Part shown: positions 62,710 through 64,000 of the stretch, in pieces | Numbering within the stretch: the first letter of the stretch is position 1 | How the letters are laid out: every line of letters starts with the position of its first letter | From: Sphaerolaimus hirsutus | Lineage: Eukaryota > Nematoda > Chromadorea > Monhysterida > Sphaerolaimidae | Direction: 5' to 3' | Assembly: GCA_964036195.1 (NCBI GenBank) | Contig: OZ038453.1 | Coordinates: forward strand, 11,507,206-11,571,205 | Length of the DNA: 64,000 nucleotides | The notes under the pieces: model-generated | What the model saw: only the letters and a program-made list of their open reading frames with translations | The model's database searches: none | What the model was told of the DNA's origin: nothing | Program-made: the position numbers and the translations under genes

Positions 62710-63549
62710 CAACGATGGAAAAAACACAGAAATTGAACACAGAAACTCATTGAGTTTCTGTGTTTTTGTTTCACACAGAAACACGGAAACTCACAAATTT
62801 TGAAAAACTCAAAACTCAAATGAGTTTTTTTTTGGAGAACACAGAAACACAGAAACACGGAAACACAGAAAAGTTTTTTGAGTTTTTGTTTTTTTCAGCG
62901 AAGTGGGTGTGGCTGAACACATTTTCAGAATGCACATGAATTCAGTTAAACTAAACAAGATAAGATATGCATGTACAGCATGTAAATATGTACATATAGT
63001 ATTCATATTTTATGATGGAACAAAAAATATATTAAAGATGGTATGCACATCTCCTGGTGGACATGTTTAAATATATTTAGTTGTATTTCAAATCAATTCT
63101 GTAGTCTTCCATACAGTGCACATCCATTGAAGATTTTTGAAGTACTGCGTAAATTGTCGTTTGTGAGCATTTTGTTGATGCTGGTGTTGTGATGTGGGTG
63201 GATGTCCTCATTGAGGACATTTTTATGGACTTTTTCAACACTTGAATGAATACACATATGTTATGTGGGGTTAAAACATGTGCAAAACCAATATTTTATA
63301 AGAAAACTGCTGTTTCCACATCAAAATGCTGTAAATCAGAATTTTTTTGGGAAAACTTGAGTTTTTTTTGACAAAAACTTGAGTTTTTTAGAAAGAAACT
63401 CAAAAAACTCGAGTTTTAACAAAAAACACAGAAATAAAAACAGAGTTACTCAAGTTTTTTTCAATAAAAAAACTCAAAACACAGGTATTCATTTTTGAAA
63501 AACTCAAAACACAGAAAGTGTTTTTTTTTGGAGAACTTACCCATCGTTG
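62710..63549. repeat. hAT MITE, CACAGAAA type
   Basis: Ends CAACGATGGAAA...CCATCGTTG, flanked by GTCATGCA (62702-62709, 63550-63557). The outer arms are ACACAGAAACTCAAAAAACTC repeats; the core is AT-rich. Confidence 0.92.
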
Positions 63550-63756
63550 GTCATGCACGTCATCGCGCAGTGGTTCGTTCAGCAGAATTGTATGGCATAA
63601 AGTAACCCGAGTTTTATTTACTTTGATTCGTAGAATGTCTCGGATATACTGGTGGGTAAGTGGAAAACCATGTTTTTGAAGATTTTGCGGCACAACTTTA
63701 CCATCTATTTTTATGCAATTTGATTTATATGTCCAAATAAATGTATTGATTGCATA

Positions 63757-64000
63757 CCGTATTTCCTCGAAATACCCCCCGGGGGGTGATTGTTTCATAG
63801 TGGTCCCGAGAGGGGGGGGGGGGTTAAACGAGGGGGGGGGTATTTCGAGGGGGGGGGGGTTATTGTTTCACAAGAAAATTTTTGAAAACCAAGTACGAAA
63901 TTGTCGTCTGAAACGTACGCAGACGTCGAAAAATGCAACAAAAACCGCCATTTATAAGGTTCTGTAGACTAATATTAGTATGTACACTGTTCTAACGTGA
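63757..64000. repeat. CTCGAAATAC-family element running off the window
   Basis: TACCGTATTTCCTCGAAATA with CCCCCC/GGGGGG runs; internal ACGCAGACGTCGAAAAATGC shared with 7075 and 13130. The right end lies outside. Confidence 0.65.

Overview
This window is animal nuclear DNA. Short GC-rich exons with GT-AG introns sit in AT-rich sequence that is packed with short non-autonomous transposons. There is no operon structure, no bacterial ribosome-binding site and no CRISPR array. A marine or freshwater invertebrate, perhaps an arthropod, is my guess from gene structure and repeat style; nothing here fixes the species. A run of N (47811-48010) marks an assembly gap.

Genes. (1) On the + strand at 5843-7653 lie the last three coding exons of a gene whose product ends in a Cys/His-rich, MYND-like zinc finger. 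(2) On the - strand at 9609-9735 is one exon with a membrane segment, perhaps paired with a second exon fragment near 10393-10455. (3) On the - strand at 21125-49296 is one very large gene. I traced 35 exons, about 5.4 kb of coding sequence and about 1,790 residues. Almost every junction agrees in codon phase. The product looks like a helical-repeat (HEAT/ARM-like) protein with a basic, nuclear-signal-like stretch and a Ser/Asp/Glu linker; I do not recognise the family. (4) A possible + strand first exon at 49525 lies head-to-head with the 5' end of the large gene, with a perfect TTGGC-N5-GCCAA palindrome between them. (5) On the + strand at 55245-57962 is a complete three-exon gene for a small secreted protein, with a TATA box and initiator spaced 30 bp apart.

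Repeats make up most of the rest. Twenty elements have ends fitting the hAT rule YARNG and are flanked by matching or nearly matching 8-bp target duplications. Their interiors are almost entirely short tandem or cryptic repeats, a different one for each family: GGGATC, GGGACC, GCGCCA, CGGAAAA, GAACC, TTCGAAAA, AAAATA, CACAGAAA. Several are nested two deep, and one insertion is proved by an intact empty site in a neighbouring inverted copy. Other groups are TA-flanked palindromic elements (20682, 24040, 50976), an abundant family with the end TACCGTATTTCCTCGAAATAC, families with TACTCGGCGGAC and AATAGAACGGCACCTCC ends, a TACGTTTACT family, a TGTAAAATGTCA family, and two tRNA-derived SINE fragments.

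Layout: 0-5.8 kb repeats; 5.8-7.7 kb zinc-finger gene; 7.7-21 kb repeats with one membrane exon; 21-49.3 kb large - strand gene with repeat-filled introns; 49.5 kb possible divergent gene; 49.7-55 kb nested repeats; 55.2-58 kb secreted-protein gene; 58-64 kb repeats.
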